From NCBI RefSeq assembly GCF_000196515.1, contig NC_014248.1, forward strand, positions 4,344,001 through 4,408,000: 64,000 nucleotides of DNA, written 5' to 3'. Source of the DNA: 'Nostoc azollae' 0708. Its GTDB lineage: Bacteria; Cyanobacteriota; Cyanobacteriia; Cyanobacteriales; Nostocaceae. The translations under genes were made by a program, and so were the position numbers. This document shows, piece by piece, positions 1-9,367 of the stretch. The stretch's first letter is position 1; each line of letters opens with the position of its first letter. The notes beneath the pieces are model-generated. The model saw nothing but the letters and a program-made list of their open reading frames with translations, was not told the origin of the DNA and did no database searches.

Positions 1-235
1 AATAATTAGAGTTTCACTATACTCCTAAACACGCTTCTTGGCTGAATCAAGTAGAAATTGAATTATCAGTTTTATCTCGCCAATGCTTAGAACTAGGTAT
101 TCCTAATGTAGAAATATTATCTTCTGAAATTGCTATTTCGGAGTCACAGCGTAATCAACGAAAACCCAGTGTTTATTGGGTTTTAAAACCGAGGATGCAC
201 GTAAAAAAATGCAGCGTTTATATCCGAGTATTTAA
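1..235 (+). pseudogene. IS630-family transposase, C-terminal remnant
   Basis: The reading frame from the window edge gives a DDE-transposase tail with the typical stretch FHYTPKHASWLNQVEIELS, which carries the third catalytic acidic residue of IS630 transposases. At the run TTTTAAAA (about 181-188) the frame shifts by one base; the continuation FKTEDARKKMQRLYP followed by TAA at 233-235 is the normal C-terminus of this family. The gene is therefore frameshifted as well as cut by the window edge. Its 3' end abuts a truncated IS5-like copy. Confidence 0.75.
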
Positions 236-257
236 CCCAGCAAAATTGCCTTGGCAG

Positions 258-669
258 ACTACTAGGAGGGAAAACATCTCGTAATATCTCTAGCCAGTAA
301 TGAAATGTGTCCTTTGCTTCCGTTTTGGATATACCGAAATGCAAACCTAAAACCTCAAATGTTGGCATTTTCCTCCAAGAGAACAAGGATAGACATACCT
401 GTTCTTTTATCTCTAGTTTCCCTTTCCCCCCTCCTCCTTTCTAATTTAGACCTATGTTTTTACTTTCTATCTCCCCTTGCAGTTTTCTATGCTACATTTC
501 ACCTTGGGCTAACAAGTCTTGAAACTGATGGTTAGTTATCCCCAGTATTTGTTTTCTACGATGTGGATATTCTTGAATATAGTTAATTTAGTGGATTTTT
601 CCTTTTGGTACACCCTCAAAATTCCCTTCTACCATTTTTTTCACACCAAGTTAATTTTCCTGACAGGTC
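258..669 (-). mobile_element. Truncated IS5-like element (copy 1)
   Basis: The minus strand carries the left end and N-terminal helix-turn-helix part of an IS5-like transposase (residues such as MPTFEVLGLHFGISKTEA and FHYWLEILRDVFPPS). The same DNA recurs near 4.4-5.2, 28.6-29.7 and 60.0-60.8 kb. The outer end, GACAGGTC at 662-669, is followed by TA as in the other copies. The inner part is lost: homology stops at about 258, next to the IS630 remnant. Only about 410 bp remain, so it cannot encode a working transposase. Open frames on the plus strand here are shadows. Confidence 0.75.
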
Positions 670-720
670 TAATTGGTAATTGGTGATTGGAAAAACCTAT
701 TCTCCGTTACCCATTAGCAA

Positions 721-1704
721 TTATTTGACATAACCATTAGACACAAAGCAATCACCAGTGTCTTTTAGTGCTACATTCACAGGTGACTGAGGTAGACTAA
801 GCTCGCGGACGGCCTTGGAAGCATCATAATACATTGGTTGCTGTGCCATGCGGACACCATCTATGGGAACTCTGGGGGTTTTTCCTATAGGTGCAAGAAT
901 TTTTTCTTCTACACAAACCACACTTAATGGTAAAAAAGCTGGAACGGATATTTGCGGTGCTTTCAATCCTGTGATCTCAGATAGTATTTCTAGAAGTTGT
1001 TTGAGGCTAAGATTTTGATGTCCGAGAATATAGCGAGGGCCTGATCTTCCTTTTTCTAAAGCCAGCAAATGTCTTCTGGCCACATCTCGCATATCAATAA
1101 AGTTTAAACCTGTATCCACATCAGCTGGCATCTGTCGCCGCAAAAACCGCAGAATAATATCCCAGGTTGCTGTGGGTTTAATATCCAAAGATCGAATCAG
1201 ACTGCTAGGACTAACTACCATAATATCTTGACCTTATTTTGTAGATGTGATCGCTACTTGTTCAGCTAGAAACTAAGACTTTTTATAGTCTCCCACTAAC
1301 TTTTCAACAGGACTCTGATGAGTTTCATCAACCACTTGACCAGATTTCCCCAATCCAATAGCTGCTACTGAAGTGGTATAAACCGTCCGTGAAATCCCCG
1401 CTTTTTGGGCTGCTGCTAACAGATTGCGCGTTCCTTCCACGTTATGAGGATAGAGCAAATCGCGGTCTTTTTGCCAGAGGGAATAATGGGCAGCGACATG
1501 AAACAGGTAGTTACAACCATGCATCTGTTTCCAGATATGCGGGTCATTTAAATCGCCTTTGACAATATATATCTCTAAACTCCGTAAATTTCCCAGGTTA
1601 CTACTCGGACGTACCAAAGCCGTAACTTTGTATCCTGACTCTAATAGCGATCGCACCACATGAGAACCAACAAAACCTGTACCACCAGTCACAAAAGCCT
1701 GCAT
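721..1704 (-). pseudogene. hpnA: NAD-dependent epimerase, hopanoid-associated type (HpnA-like), two in-frame stops
   Basis: This encodes a Rossmann-fold sugar epimerase/dehydratase of the extended SDR type. The N-terminal half starts MQAFVTGGTGFVGSHVV with the TGGTGFVG dinucleotide-binding motif, and the second half has RYILGHQNLSLKQLLEIL. The two halves are in one frame and are separated by TAG (1273-1275) and TAA about 36 nt later. The first stop falls just after GDYKKS, inside the region where this family has its YxxxK catalytic pair (expected context GDYKKSKFLAE). The rest of the sequence aligns without frameshift, so the decay is by substitution only. The name rests on my recollection of hopanoid-associated HpnA proteins; a dihydroflavonol-4-reductase-like role is an alternative. 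Confidence 0.8.
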
Positions 1705-2365
1705 TTAATCACCTCTTAACTCCTCAATATTTGATTATTGCTGATTACATCCGATCAAATATGATTGTCTGGATCAGGATTTACAGGATGCCTGAAACAA
1801 CCGATTCGTCTTCGGTCATTAATAATTAAAAATTATTTTTTAGGCTATTTTAAATAAATTTTTTTCAAAAGAAATCTTGTTTTTGGGATTGAGCTCGCGG
1901 CGAAGGTGGTAAAGTATTTATATCAAATCAAATTGGCTGTGAGAAAAAATTTTTTAAGCTATAATATTTCAATGATAAGAATATCAGCTTTAGAAGGAAA
2001 AATCAATGGGGTTCGACCCTAAAAAACGAATTTTTTTTAATTTTTGAAATTTCCTTGGAAACTTGAGAACGCCAAAGTCAGCATTCAGATAAGAAAATCT
2101 GACGACAAACATCGTAAAAATCCTTAAATCCTGGACATCCTTACCCGCACCCATATTTTTTGAGCCTGTTGTGCGAGACTATAAATTAGCGATTTTGCGA
2201 TCACTGGGCTGACGAAAGATATGGAAGATGAAGAGATAGAGGGAGAGTCTTGAAGGGGTTCAATCTTTCATTTTTGCGAGAATGTGAGTTAGCGGAACTT
2301 ATCGTGGGTATCCCTTCTAGGAGAATGAAGGACAAAGTCTAAAACTTCATCCTTCACCCTATTAA
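1705..2365. other. Intergenic, no gene seen
   Basis: The segment is AT-rich with no credible coding frame. It holds a TCAGGATTTACAGGAT motif near 1771, a dispersed motif that recurs at 18280-18460. A weak inverted repeat (TGAAGGA 2326-2332 with TCCTTCA 2350-2356) lies just downstream of pgk on the minus strand, but no T-run follows, so I do not call it a terminator. Confidence 0.5.
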
Positions 2366-3568
2366 TTACGCTTCATCTAAAGCTGCAATACCAGGTAAAA
2401 CCTTACCTTCTAACAACTCCAAACTAGCACCACCACCGGTAGAAATGTGGCTCATTTGATCAGCCAAACCTACCTTTTCAACTGCTGCTACAGAGTCACC
2501 ACCACCGATAATGGTAGTTGTGCCGATTTTGCCGATTTCTGCTAGAGTATGTGCGATCGCTTCCGTACCCGCAGCAAACTTGTCAAACTCGAACACACCC
2601 ATAGGTCCATTCCAAATTACAGTCTTACAATCAGCCAAAGCCGCTTGGAAAACCTTCACAGAATCAGGACCAATATCTAAACCCATACCATCAGCAGGAA
2701 TATTGTCAATACTGACTGTAGTAGCATTCGCATCAGGAGCAAACTTATCAGCCGCTACAATATCTGTAGGTAGCAACAAAGCCACACCGCGTTCCTTAGC
2801 TTTAGCTTCCAAAGCCTTAGCCAATTCCAGCTTGTCTTCTTCTACCAAAGACTTACCAACACTTAAACCACGGGCTTTATAGAAAGTGAAAATCATCCCA
2901 CCGCCGATGATCAGCTTATCGCACTTTTCTAATAGGGTTTCAATTACGCCGATTTTGCTAGAAACCTTAGAACCGCCAATAATAGCCACCAAAGGACGTT
3001 TAGGTTCTTCAATTGCACTTTGTAAATATTGCAATTCCTTCTCAACCAAATAACCAGCCACAGAAGGACTGAGGAACTTAGTTACACCTTCAGTTGAGGC
3101 ATGGGCGCGGTGTGCAGTACCAAAGGCATCATTTACATAGAAATCAGCATTTGCTGCCAATTTTTTCGCAAATTCAGGATCATTCTTTTCTTCTTCCTTG
3201 TAGAAGCGGACATTTTCCAATAACAGCACTTGGCCATTTTGTAACGCGCCAACTTTAGCAGCTACATCATCACCAATACAGTCATCAGTCTTGACAACTT
3301 CTTGTCCCAACAACTCAGAAAGGCGTTTAGCAACAGGAGTTAAACGCAATTTATCATCTACACCTTTGGGGCGGCCAAAATGGCTTGCTAGAATTACCTT
3401 CGCGCCCTTTTTGGTCAAATCTTGGATAGTTGGCACAGCAGCCCGAATGCGGGTATCATCAGTAATACTGCCTTGATCATCCACAGGAACGTTAAAATCA
3501 ACCCGCACCAAAGCGCGTTTTCCAGATATATCAGCAGCAGATAAACTTGCTAAACTTTTTTTCGACAC
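2366..3568 (-). CDS. pgk: Phosphoglycerate kinase
   Basis: Phosphoglycerate kinase interconverts 1,3-bisphosphoglycerate + ADP and 3-phosphoglycerate + ATP, serving both glycolysis and the Calvin cycle in the cytosol. The 400-residue product has the expected length and motifs: VRVDFNVP near the N-terminus, HFGRPKG, the hinge-region [10 protein letters not shown] and the C-terminal nucleotide-binding [11 protein letters not shown] with TGGGASLE. I chose the GTG at 3566-3568 (protein M-S-K-K-S-L) because AGGAGAG lies 7 nt upstream; a TTG two codons earlier sits too close to that site. The gene is intact and monocistronic, and a stress-protein gene runs divergently from it 87 bp away. Confidence 0.95.
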   Translation of the reverse strand: MSKKSLASLSAADISGKRALVRVDFNVPVDDQGSITDDTRIRAAVPTIQDLTKKGAKVILASHFGRPKGVDDKLRLTPVAKRLSELLGQEVVKTDDCIGDDVAAKVGALQNGQVLLLENVRFYKEEEKNDPEFAKKLAANADFYVNDAFGTAHRAHASTEGVTKFLSPSVAGYLVEKELQYLQSAIEEPKRPLVAIIGGSKVSSKIGVIETLLEKCDKLIIGGGMIFTFYKARGLSVGKSLVEEDKLELAKALEAKAKERGVALLLPTDIVAADKFAPDANATTVSIDNIPADGMGLDIGPDSVKVFQAALADCKTVIWNGPMGVFEFDKFAAGTEAIAHTLAEIGKIGTTTIIGGGDSVAAVEKVGLADQMSHISTGGGASLELLEGKVLPGIAALDEA

Positions 3569-3655
3569 AGCCAAACTCTCCTGATTGCCTTTTTGTTATT
3601 GTTTTGGAATATAACTATCAAGATTTTACCGGAGTGAGGGGTGCTGAGGTGATCT

Positions 3656-4063
3656 ATGTTTAAAACAGTTCTGTTTCCAATTGATCAAAGTCGCGCCGCG
3701 AGGGAAGCTGCTGAAGTAGTTACCAACGTCGTGCAGAAATATAACAGTCGCTTGGTTCTACTGTCTGTTGTGGAAGAAGCAGCCCCAGACGCGCCTAATG
3801 CTGATCCCATGATGTCTCCAGAGGCCGTTGCTAAACTTCTGGAAAATGCCCAAGCTCTATTTTCTCACCAGGGTATTACAGCCGAAGTCCTCGAAAGACA
3901 AGGTAAACCAGCCTTTACTATCTGTGATGTGGCTGATGAAATTGAGGCCAGTTTAATTATTATGGGCTGTCGGGGTTTAGGCTTAACTGATGAGGGTGCA
4001 ACTGATAGCGTCACTAGTCGCGTCATTAACCTTTCCCCTTGTCCAGTTTTGATTGTGCCTTAG
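3656..4063 (+). CDS. Universal stress protein (UspA family)
   Basis: A 135-residue single-domain Usp protein starting MFKTVLFPIDQS, with the family's conserved D in the first strand loop. The C-terminal nucleotide-loop region reads MGCRGLGLTDEG..TDSVTSRVI. The usual G-2x-G-9x-G(S/T) signature is recognisable, but its last glycine is replaced by D before S, so ATP binding is uncertain. GAGGTG lies 5 nt before the ATG. Usp proteins are small cytosolic stress-related proteins; the ligand cannot be inferred. The gene is divergent from pgk and is followed by a 9-bp tandem repeat array. Confidence 0.85.
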   Translation: MFKTVLFPIDQSRAAREAAEVVTNVVQKYNSRLVLLSVVEEAAPDAPNADPMMSPEAVAKLLENAQALFSHQGITAEVLERQGKPAFTICDVADEIEASLIIMGCRGLGLTDEGATDSVTSRVINLSPCPVLIVP

Positions 4064-4071
4064 CTATCAAA

Positions 4072-4134
4072 CAAGGAGTTACAGGAGTTACAGGAGTTAC
4101 AGGAGTTACAGGAGTTACAGGAGTTACAGGAGTA
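4072..4134. repeat. 9-bp tandem repeat (ACAGGAGTT), about 7 copies
   Basis: Five perfect ACAGGAGTT units (4081-4125) are flanked by one degenerate unit on each side. The array begins just after the stop codon of the stress-protein gene. The unit length is a multiple of three, but the array is outside any gene. There are no spacers, so this is not a CRISPR. A related short repeat of CCCTACTCCCTGTT follows at about 4181-4215. Confidence 0.85.
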
Positions 4135-4196
4135 TGGCTTAGGCCAACCTACGCTAACAGAAGAAAAAATTAATTTTTCCCCCTACTCCCTGTTCC

Positions 4197-4424
4197 CTAC
4201 TCCCTGTTCCCTACTGTAACGAATGGCAATTTCAATAAATTGATAAAGTTAAAATCTCTATTTTCTTGCGCTACACCTAATTTTATAGTTTGTGGAAAAT
4301 TATGATAATAGGGGGATTGAAAAATTACATCCCATATAGTCGAAATACTTGCATAACTACTATTAGTAGCTTGTATTAGCTGTGAATGATGAAACCGATG
4401 GTAGTTCCGTGTCACAACTAAATA
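4197..4424 (-). pseudogene. Fatty-acid hydroxylase/sterol-desaturase-type protein, C-terminal stump
   Basis: A 72-codon frame ends at 4197. Translated from the IS boundary it reads YLVVTRNYHRFHHSQLIQ, with a HxxHH histidine box, and then SISTIWDVIF, which resembles the last segment of fatty acid hydroxylase superfamily proteins (SIWDRLFGT-like). The upstream part is missing because the IS5-like element begins exactly where the frame begins. The family call rests on the short motif pair alone, so it is tentative. Confidence 0.45.
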
Positions 4425-5241
4425 GACCTGTCAGGAAAATTAACTTGGTGTCAAAAAAATGGTAGAAGGAAATTTTGACCGTCTACCAAAATGAAAAATC
4501 CACTAAATTAACTATATTCAAGAGTATCCACATCCTACAAAGCAAATACAGGGAATAACTAACTATCAGTTTCAAGACTTGTTAGCCAGAACTGAAATGT
4601 AGCATAAAAAACTGCAAGGGGAGATAGAAAGTAAAAACATAGGTCTAAATTAGAAAGGAGGAGGGGGGAAAGGGAAACTAGAGATAAAAGAACAGATATG
4701 TCTATCCTTGTTCTATTGGAGGAAAATACCAACATTTGAGGTTTTAGGTTTGCATTTCGGTATATGGAAAACGGAAGCAAAGGACACATTTCATTACTGG
4801 CTAGAAATATTACGAGATGTTTTCCCTCCTAGTCTCCGTGAACAGGTAGAAAAACATGATAGCGATTATGCCATGGCCACTCAGAACAAAAGGCAGGAAA
4901 CAAAGAGTTTTCCACCAAGGGTATTTTTGTTGAATAGGTCATTAGACTTGTAAAAACATTCCGGGTACCTTACCTAAACAAAGATTTCCCCTGAATTACC
5001 CAATTTACTTACAAGTAATTCTTACTATTTGTGGTTTAGTCACATTAAGAACTGGTTCATGAGTGTTGCCCATTTCATAAATGTTATGGATATGAGGTCA
5101 GTTATGAATTAGTCATCAATATCTTCATGGATAGGAACTATCCGTAACTATTCCCAACCCTGATTCTTTCCTTGGCTCTTTCCTCATCTTAACACTATGG
5201 AAAGCTAGACACATACTCCTTTCTAAATTTTCGAACGTGTC
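4425..5241 (+). mobile_element. IS5-like element, internally deleted derivative (copy 2, 817 bp)
   Basis: The element has ends GACCTGTCAGGAAAATT (left) and, on the other strand, GACACGTTCGAAAATT (right), each flanked by TA (4423-4424 and 5242-5243). It encodes the N-terminal HTH part of the transposase (frame 4708-4953, KIPTFEVLGLHFGIWKTEA). At GATTATGCCATGG, about 330 bp of the catalytic region are deleted and the sequence resumes at CTCAGAACAAAAGGCAGG. The same junction is present in copy 4 (60046-60844), while copy 3 keeps the missing segment. The element cannot make a full transposase and must have moved, if it did, with help in trans. Family placement (IS5-like HTH plus DDE) is by recognition. 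Confidence 0.8.
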
Positions 5242-5243
5242 TA

Positions 5244-7528
5244 ATAACTATCGGTCTACCCAACTTTTAAACAGCCAAATTAATACACCGATAATACACA
5301 AAGCAGATAAAGCCAAAGTGCTCCCAAAACTACCAAATACCTCACTGTCACGAGCAGAATCACCACCCAAATTCAAAGAAACACCAGCAGGTATCACAGC
5401 TTTAGCTTCAGCCACCACTTGATCAGTTGCATCACCCAAAGTTAAATTTGCACCCAGATTAGCACTGATATAAGCGACCCTTTGATTATTCAACCGTTCA
5501 ATCTTAAAAACATTACGTTTTTGATTAGCCTCACCTGTCACAGTCACTCTGCAAAACCTGGTAATTTCTCCACTCGTGCTTTAATTTCCTTCACGGTTTT
5601 ATTTAAAGCTGCCAGATCATCACCTTGCAAAGCCAACTGTAAAGCTTTCTACCCACCAGTATCAACAAGTTGAATATCTTCTACACTTGTAGTGACACCA
5701 GGTAGATTAGGCAAATCAGAATGCAGTTGATCCTGCAAAGCTGAAGTCAAGATTTGACGTTCTTTTTTCAGCTTGAGATACAACGTCCCTTTATTCCGCT
5801 CACCTTCACGAGAACCCACAGTAGTAAACACAGTTTCCACATCAGGAGACTTTCTCACCACTCCTTCCAGTTTCTTAGCAACATCCAGAGAATGATTTAA
5901 AGGATTAGGAATAGGAATTGGAGATGATAAAGCAGCGAAAGCAGCAGAAGCAGAGGAATTTATTTGTCCTCTTATGTTCGTTTCTCCTTGTCCCGTTAGC
6001 CTTCCTGGTTCTGGTAGTTGTCCTTGTCCTGCTTGCGCCAATTGTCGGGGATCAGGAACACTAGGCAAGGGAGAGGTATAGACAATATTGAATTCGCCTC
6101 GGTCAAGTTTGGGAATAAAGCCTTTACGAATTAGGGGGATCAGGGTTAAACCAGCAACTAAACTGAGAACGGCTAAACCGACAACTAGCCAACAGTGGTT
6201 TAATGACCAGGGGAGTAAGTTGCAGTAAATTTGGTCAAATCGCACCCCAAGCTTATTTTCCTGCCGAGGAGAGTTAGATTTTGAGGGTTTGAGCCAATAA
6301 ATTGCCAGTACAGGGGATAAAGTCCGCACCACTAATAGAGAGGTGAGCATGGCTACGGAAATACTGATGCCAAAGGGTTTGAAGAATTGGCCAACCACTC
6401 CACCCATCAAACGAATAGGCAGAAATACCGCAACTGCTGTGAAAGTGGCTCCGGTGACAGTTAAGCTAATCTCATTAGTAGCTAGCTATCAGGGCTGCTT
6501 GGCACGGAGTTTCCCCATCAACAATGGCATCATTGACAATAGAAGCAATCACCAAAGCTAAAGCCAAAAGGGTAATTGTTTCTAAGTTAAAGCCATAGAT
6601 CGCCATGACGATAAAAGAAATGGGAATTGCTAAAGCAGAAATTAGAGTAGCTTGCCAGTTCCACAAAAATGGAAATATCACCACCACAGATAAAATCATT
6701 GCTTCGATCAGTGCATCTATGGTGGAATGGGTAGCATTGCGGATATATTTAGCTTGAGTAGCAGCAAGTGTGAGGGTGAAATCTTTGAGGCTAGTCCTGA
6801 GTTCCTGCACTTCTTTCTCTACCCGACTCACCACTTCTAATGTGTTAGCATTACCTTTTATAATGACTTGAAATGCTAGGGTATCTTTGGTGTTAAGTCT
6901 GATTAATGTACCTACTGATGGGAGTCCAGCCGTAGCTGTAGGTGGAGGTGCGCTATTCCCATCTCCTAGCAGTGAAGATGTTCAGGACTCCTGGTATTTG
7001 TGTGATCGCTGGCACTATTTTATCTTTTGCCAGTTTCTGTAAATCATTTAAATTTCCTGATTTACTCTCAATCGCATAGCTAACAGCTGCTGACTCATTC
7101 AAGTTCAGAGGAATTATTTTATAATTTGCCCATTTAGGCAATTTCAACTGCTTAACTATATTTTCAGTGTTGCTAGTCGATGTTTCTAAATTCGTTCCTA
7201 CAGCAAATGACAAGCTAACGGCAGTTTGAGCAGGATAATTTGAAGAACGAATATTGTCTAGTCCTGCCAGTGATTTTAGGCTTTCTTCTATTGGTTTAGT
7301 GAGTTTGTTCTCTGTATGCAGGGCTGATGTCAGGGGTGCTTGGGCGTTTACCACCACCACCGGAAAGGTAATATCTGGAAACAAAGCATATTTGAGGGAA
7401 CTGAAGGCCAAAACTCCAGCTACCGTTACACCTAGCCAAAAATATACCATCAACCACGAAAAGTCAATAGCCAATTTGGAAATATTGAAACGTTCGCGTG
7501 GGGATTTTGAGCTATTAGTCTGTACCAT
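5244..7528 (-). pseudogene. RND-family efflux transporter permease, frameshifted and truncated
   Basis: This is a remnant of an HAE1/AcrB-like proton-driven inner-membrane efflux permease. The start (ATG 7526-7528, MVQTNSSKSPRERFN) leads to the first membrane segment and the conserved SSLKYALFPDITFPVV. Later pieces carry further membrane helices (ATLISALAIPISFIVMAIYG), FKPFGISISVAMLTSLLVVR and the porter-domain segments VETVFTTVGSREG and GVSLNLGGDSARDSEVFGS. Several frameshifts (near 6950, 6480, 5650-5550) and stops separate them. The last readable residues, FKSWVDPIVI after correcting one base, stop exactly at the TA next to IS copy 2. The C-terminal half-bundle of helices, roughly the last 150-200 residues expected for the family, is absent. 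Confidence 0.85.
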
Positions 7529-7607
7529 CTTGGAAATTCCATTATGGTGCGGCTGACACAATCATTTAGTCATCCATGCTACAGTAATTGACCCAAGTTT
7601 AAAAATT

Positions 7608-7691
7608 TTAAGCCACACCATAATCTGTGTATGGACCTTTATAAGGTGGATGTAAACCCAATACAATATCTTCTCTGGGAACACCCATTAG
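7608..7691 (-). pseudogene. xisI: XisI-type excision-controlling factor, C-terminal fragment
   Basis: Read on the minus strand, this 28-codon stretch gives MGVPREDIVLGLHPPYKGP then YTDYGVA and TAA (7608-7610). This is the characteristic C-terminus of XisI proteins, which act with XisH in the fdxN-element excision of heterocystous cyanobacteria and are also widespread as a small two-gene cassette. No upstream part of xisI or xisH is visible. The fragment is too short for a firm function, but the motif is distinctive. Confidence 0.6.
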
Positions 7692-7864
7692 ACATCACCA
7701 AAATAGTAATAATCTATCTATGGTAAAAGGAAATGAGGATAGATTTTTAACACCCAAAAATGAGTGCTATACTGAACTACATTGAAGAGAATCAAAAAGA
7801 AACACAGAGGTTAAAGCGTATCCCTTCGGGACAGTGCGTGAACGCGGAGTGTGCCGTAGGCTCT

Positions 7865-7947
7865 AGTATCTTGGAGATTCTTCACTATCTCTTTCAGAGA
7901 CGCTCCGCAAACGTTCAGAATGACACTTTTAAACCGTTTTTAGTATA
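7865..7947. repeat. 83-bp dispersed repeat, copy A
   Basis: This block, with the core TTCTTCACTATCTCTTTCAG, recurs in inverted orientation at 26195-26277 with only a few differences. Copy A is preceded by other repeat-like DNA, including CCCTTCGGGA near 7832. A 62-codon open frame that spans it is a by-product of the repeat. Nothing else is seen between 7692 and the sodB terminator. Confidence 0.75.
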
Positions 7948-7975
7948 GTTGCAGTTCCTAAATTGTACCAGAGTG

Positions 7976-8005
7976 AAAAATCCCCTGCCTGGGTAGACAT
8001 GGGGA
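7976..8005 (-). terminator. Rho-independent terminator of sodB
   Basis: On the minus strand TCCCC-A-TGTC pairs with GGCA-GGGGA across a short loop and is followed directly by TTTTTC. It lies about 33 nt beyond the sodB stop codon, which is the right place and orientation for a transcription terminator. Confidence 0.75.
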
Positions 8006-8037
8006 CTGTAAATGGATAGCCTTACATCAAAAGTGGA

Positions 8038-8637
8038 TTAACCAGCTAGATTTGCAGCAGCAAATTCCCAGTTAACCAATTGATCTAAGAAATTTTTGAT
8101 GAATGCTGGACGAGCATTTCTGTAGTCGATGTAGTAGGCGTGTTCCCAAACGTCTAGGGTGAGAAGTGCCTTTTTACCATGGGCTAGGGGGTTCTCTGCG
8201 TTGGGTGTCTTGATCACCTTGAGTGTGCCACTATCATCAATCAGCCAAGCCCAACCGCTACCAAACTGGGTTGTAGCAGCGGTAGAAAATTCTTCTTTGA
8301 ATTTGTCAAAGCTACCAAAATCTTTGTCAATCCTAGCAGCCAGTTCGCCTGTGGGTGTGCCACCACCTGCGGGTTTGAGTGAGTTCCAAAAGAAGGTGTG
8401 GTTCCAAACTTGAGCCGCGTTGTTGAAGATACCAGCTTTAGAGGAGTCTTTGAAGGAAATTTGGATTACTTCTTCGAGGGACTTATCAGCAAGTTCTGTA
8501 GCATCGGTGAGTTTGTTGAGGTTATCTACATAAGCTTTGTGATGCTTACCATAGTGATACTCAAAGGTTTCACCTTTCATGCCATAAGGCTCTAGAGCAT
8601 TAAAATCAAAGGGTAGGGGAAGCTGTGTAAATGCCAT
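8038..8637 (-). CDS. sodB: Superoxide dismutase, iron type
   Basis: Fe-superoxide dismutase converts superoxide to hydrogen peroxide and oxygen, protecting cytosolic and photosynthetic proteins. The 199-residue product has metal ligands in YHYGKHHKAYVDNL (H), NHTFFW (H) and DVWEHAYYIDY (D and H). The glutamine in NNAAQVWNHTFFW is typical of the iron rather than the manganese form. No signal peptide is seen. GAGAGGA lies about 9 nt upstream of the ATG. The gene is intact, stands alone and has its own terminator. Confidence 0.95.
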   Translation of the reverse strand: MAFTQLPLPFDFNALEPYGMKGETFEYHYGKHHKAYVDNLNKLTDATELADKSLEEVIQISFKDSSKAGIFNNAAQVWNHTFFWNSLKPAGGGTPTGELAARIDKDFGSFDKFKEEFSTAATTQFGSGWAWLIDDSGTLKVIKTPNAENPLAHGKKALLTLDVWEHAYYIDYRNARPAFIKNFLDQLVNWEFAAANLAG

Positions 8638-9367
8638 GTTTTGAAGTCCTCTCTTTACTGTTTTCCAATTTAAAGCTATTGTCGAAATTCAGGAAATTAC
8701 AGGTTTTGTATTCAGCAGTTTTACATCCTTAATGAATGCTGGGATATCAAACTTAACATGGTTATTTTACTACTAAATTGAACCACCTCAATCTAAAATC
8801 TCAATACCAATTAAAAATTAAAAGCAGTTTTACATCCTTAATGATTGAGAGAGTACGATTTCATTAGGGTTGGCGGTTTTTAATCTGCTGATCTCTTTTT
8901 TCCAGCTGGGATAGAATCCAAAATTGGCACGGTCAACTAGCCTTTTGCAGGATTTTATTCATAAATAATGATTTCCAGAAATGCACATATCCAGTATAAT
9001 CACTTCTTCCCAAGGATAGGTTAAAAATTAATTAAAGAGCAAAAACACATTCTTGTTATTTTGGAATTTTACCAACTTTAGGAAGGAATTGAATGTTTGA
9101 TAGTTAATCGCAACTTATATGATGGAGACTTATTTATAGTTGCTGATTTTGGGAATTTTCTTCATCTATCTTTGGTTAGATGAAGGATGATTCAAACTCT
9201 CTGTATTGTTGAATACAACACTTATTTATAGGCTATTGAATGTTTCTAATTCTAACCTGATATTATGTCCATTTGAATATCTACAACAGGGAGCAGGGAA
9301 TAGGGAACAATTCAAAATTCCTGCTTCCTGCCTATTCAGATTTTAGACCAACAAGAAATTATTGCAA
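8638..9367. other. Intergenic with a 22-bp direct repeat
   Basis: No gene is recognised in these 730 bp. AGCAGTTTTACATCCTTAATG(A) occurs twice, at 8714-8735 and 8823-8844, upstream of sodB. Near 9290-9330 lies the common AGGGAACA/CAGGGAA low-complexity sequence. Whether the direct repeat is a regulator site or part of a small duplicated segment cannot be told. Confidence 0.45.

Noticed and set aside
305-535. Hydrophobic 76-codon frame also seen near 4559, 29337 and 60477
   Set aside because: It is the strand opposite the IS5-like transposase N-terminus; its repetition reflects the IS copies, not a gene family.
2326-2356. Terminator after pgk
   Set aside because: Seven-bp stem with a 17-nt loop and no following T-run on the minus strand.
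4072-4134. Possible CRISPR-like array
   Set aside because: The 9-bp units are directly adjacent with no spacers; it is a simple tandem repeat.
7760-7948. 62-codon open frame
   Set aside because: Mostly made of the 83-bp dispersed repeat and other repeat DNA; no start signal or motif.
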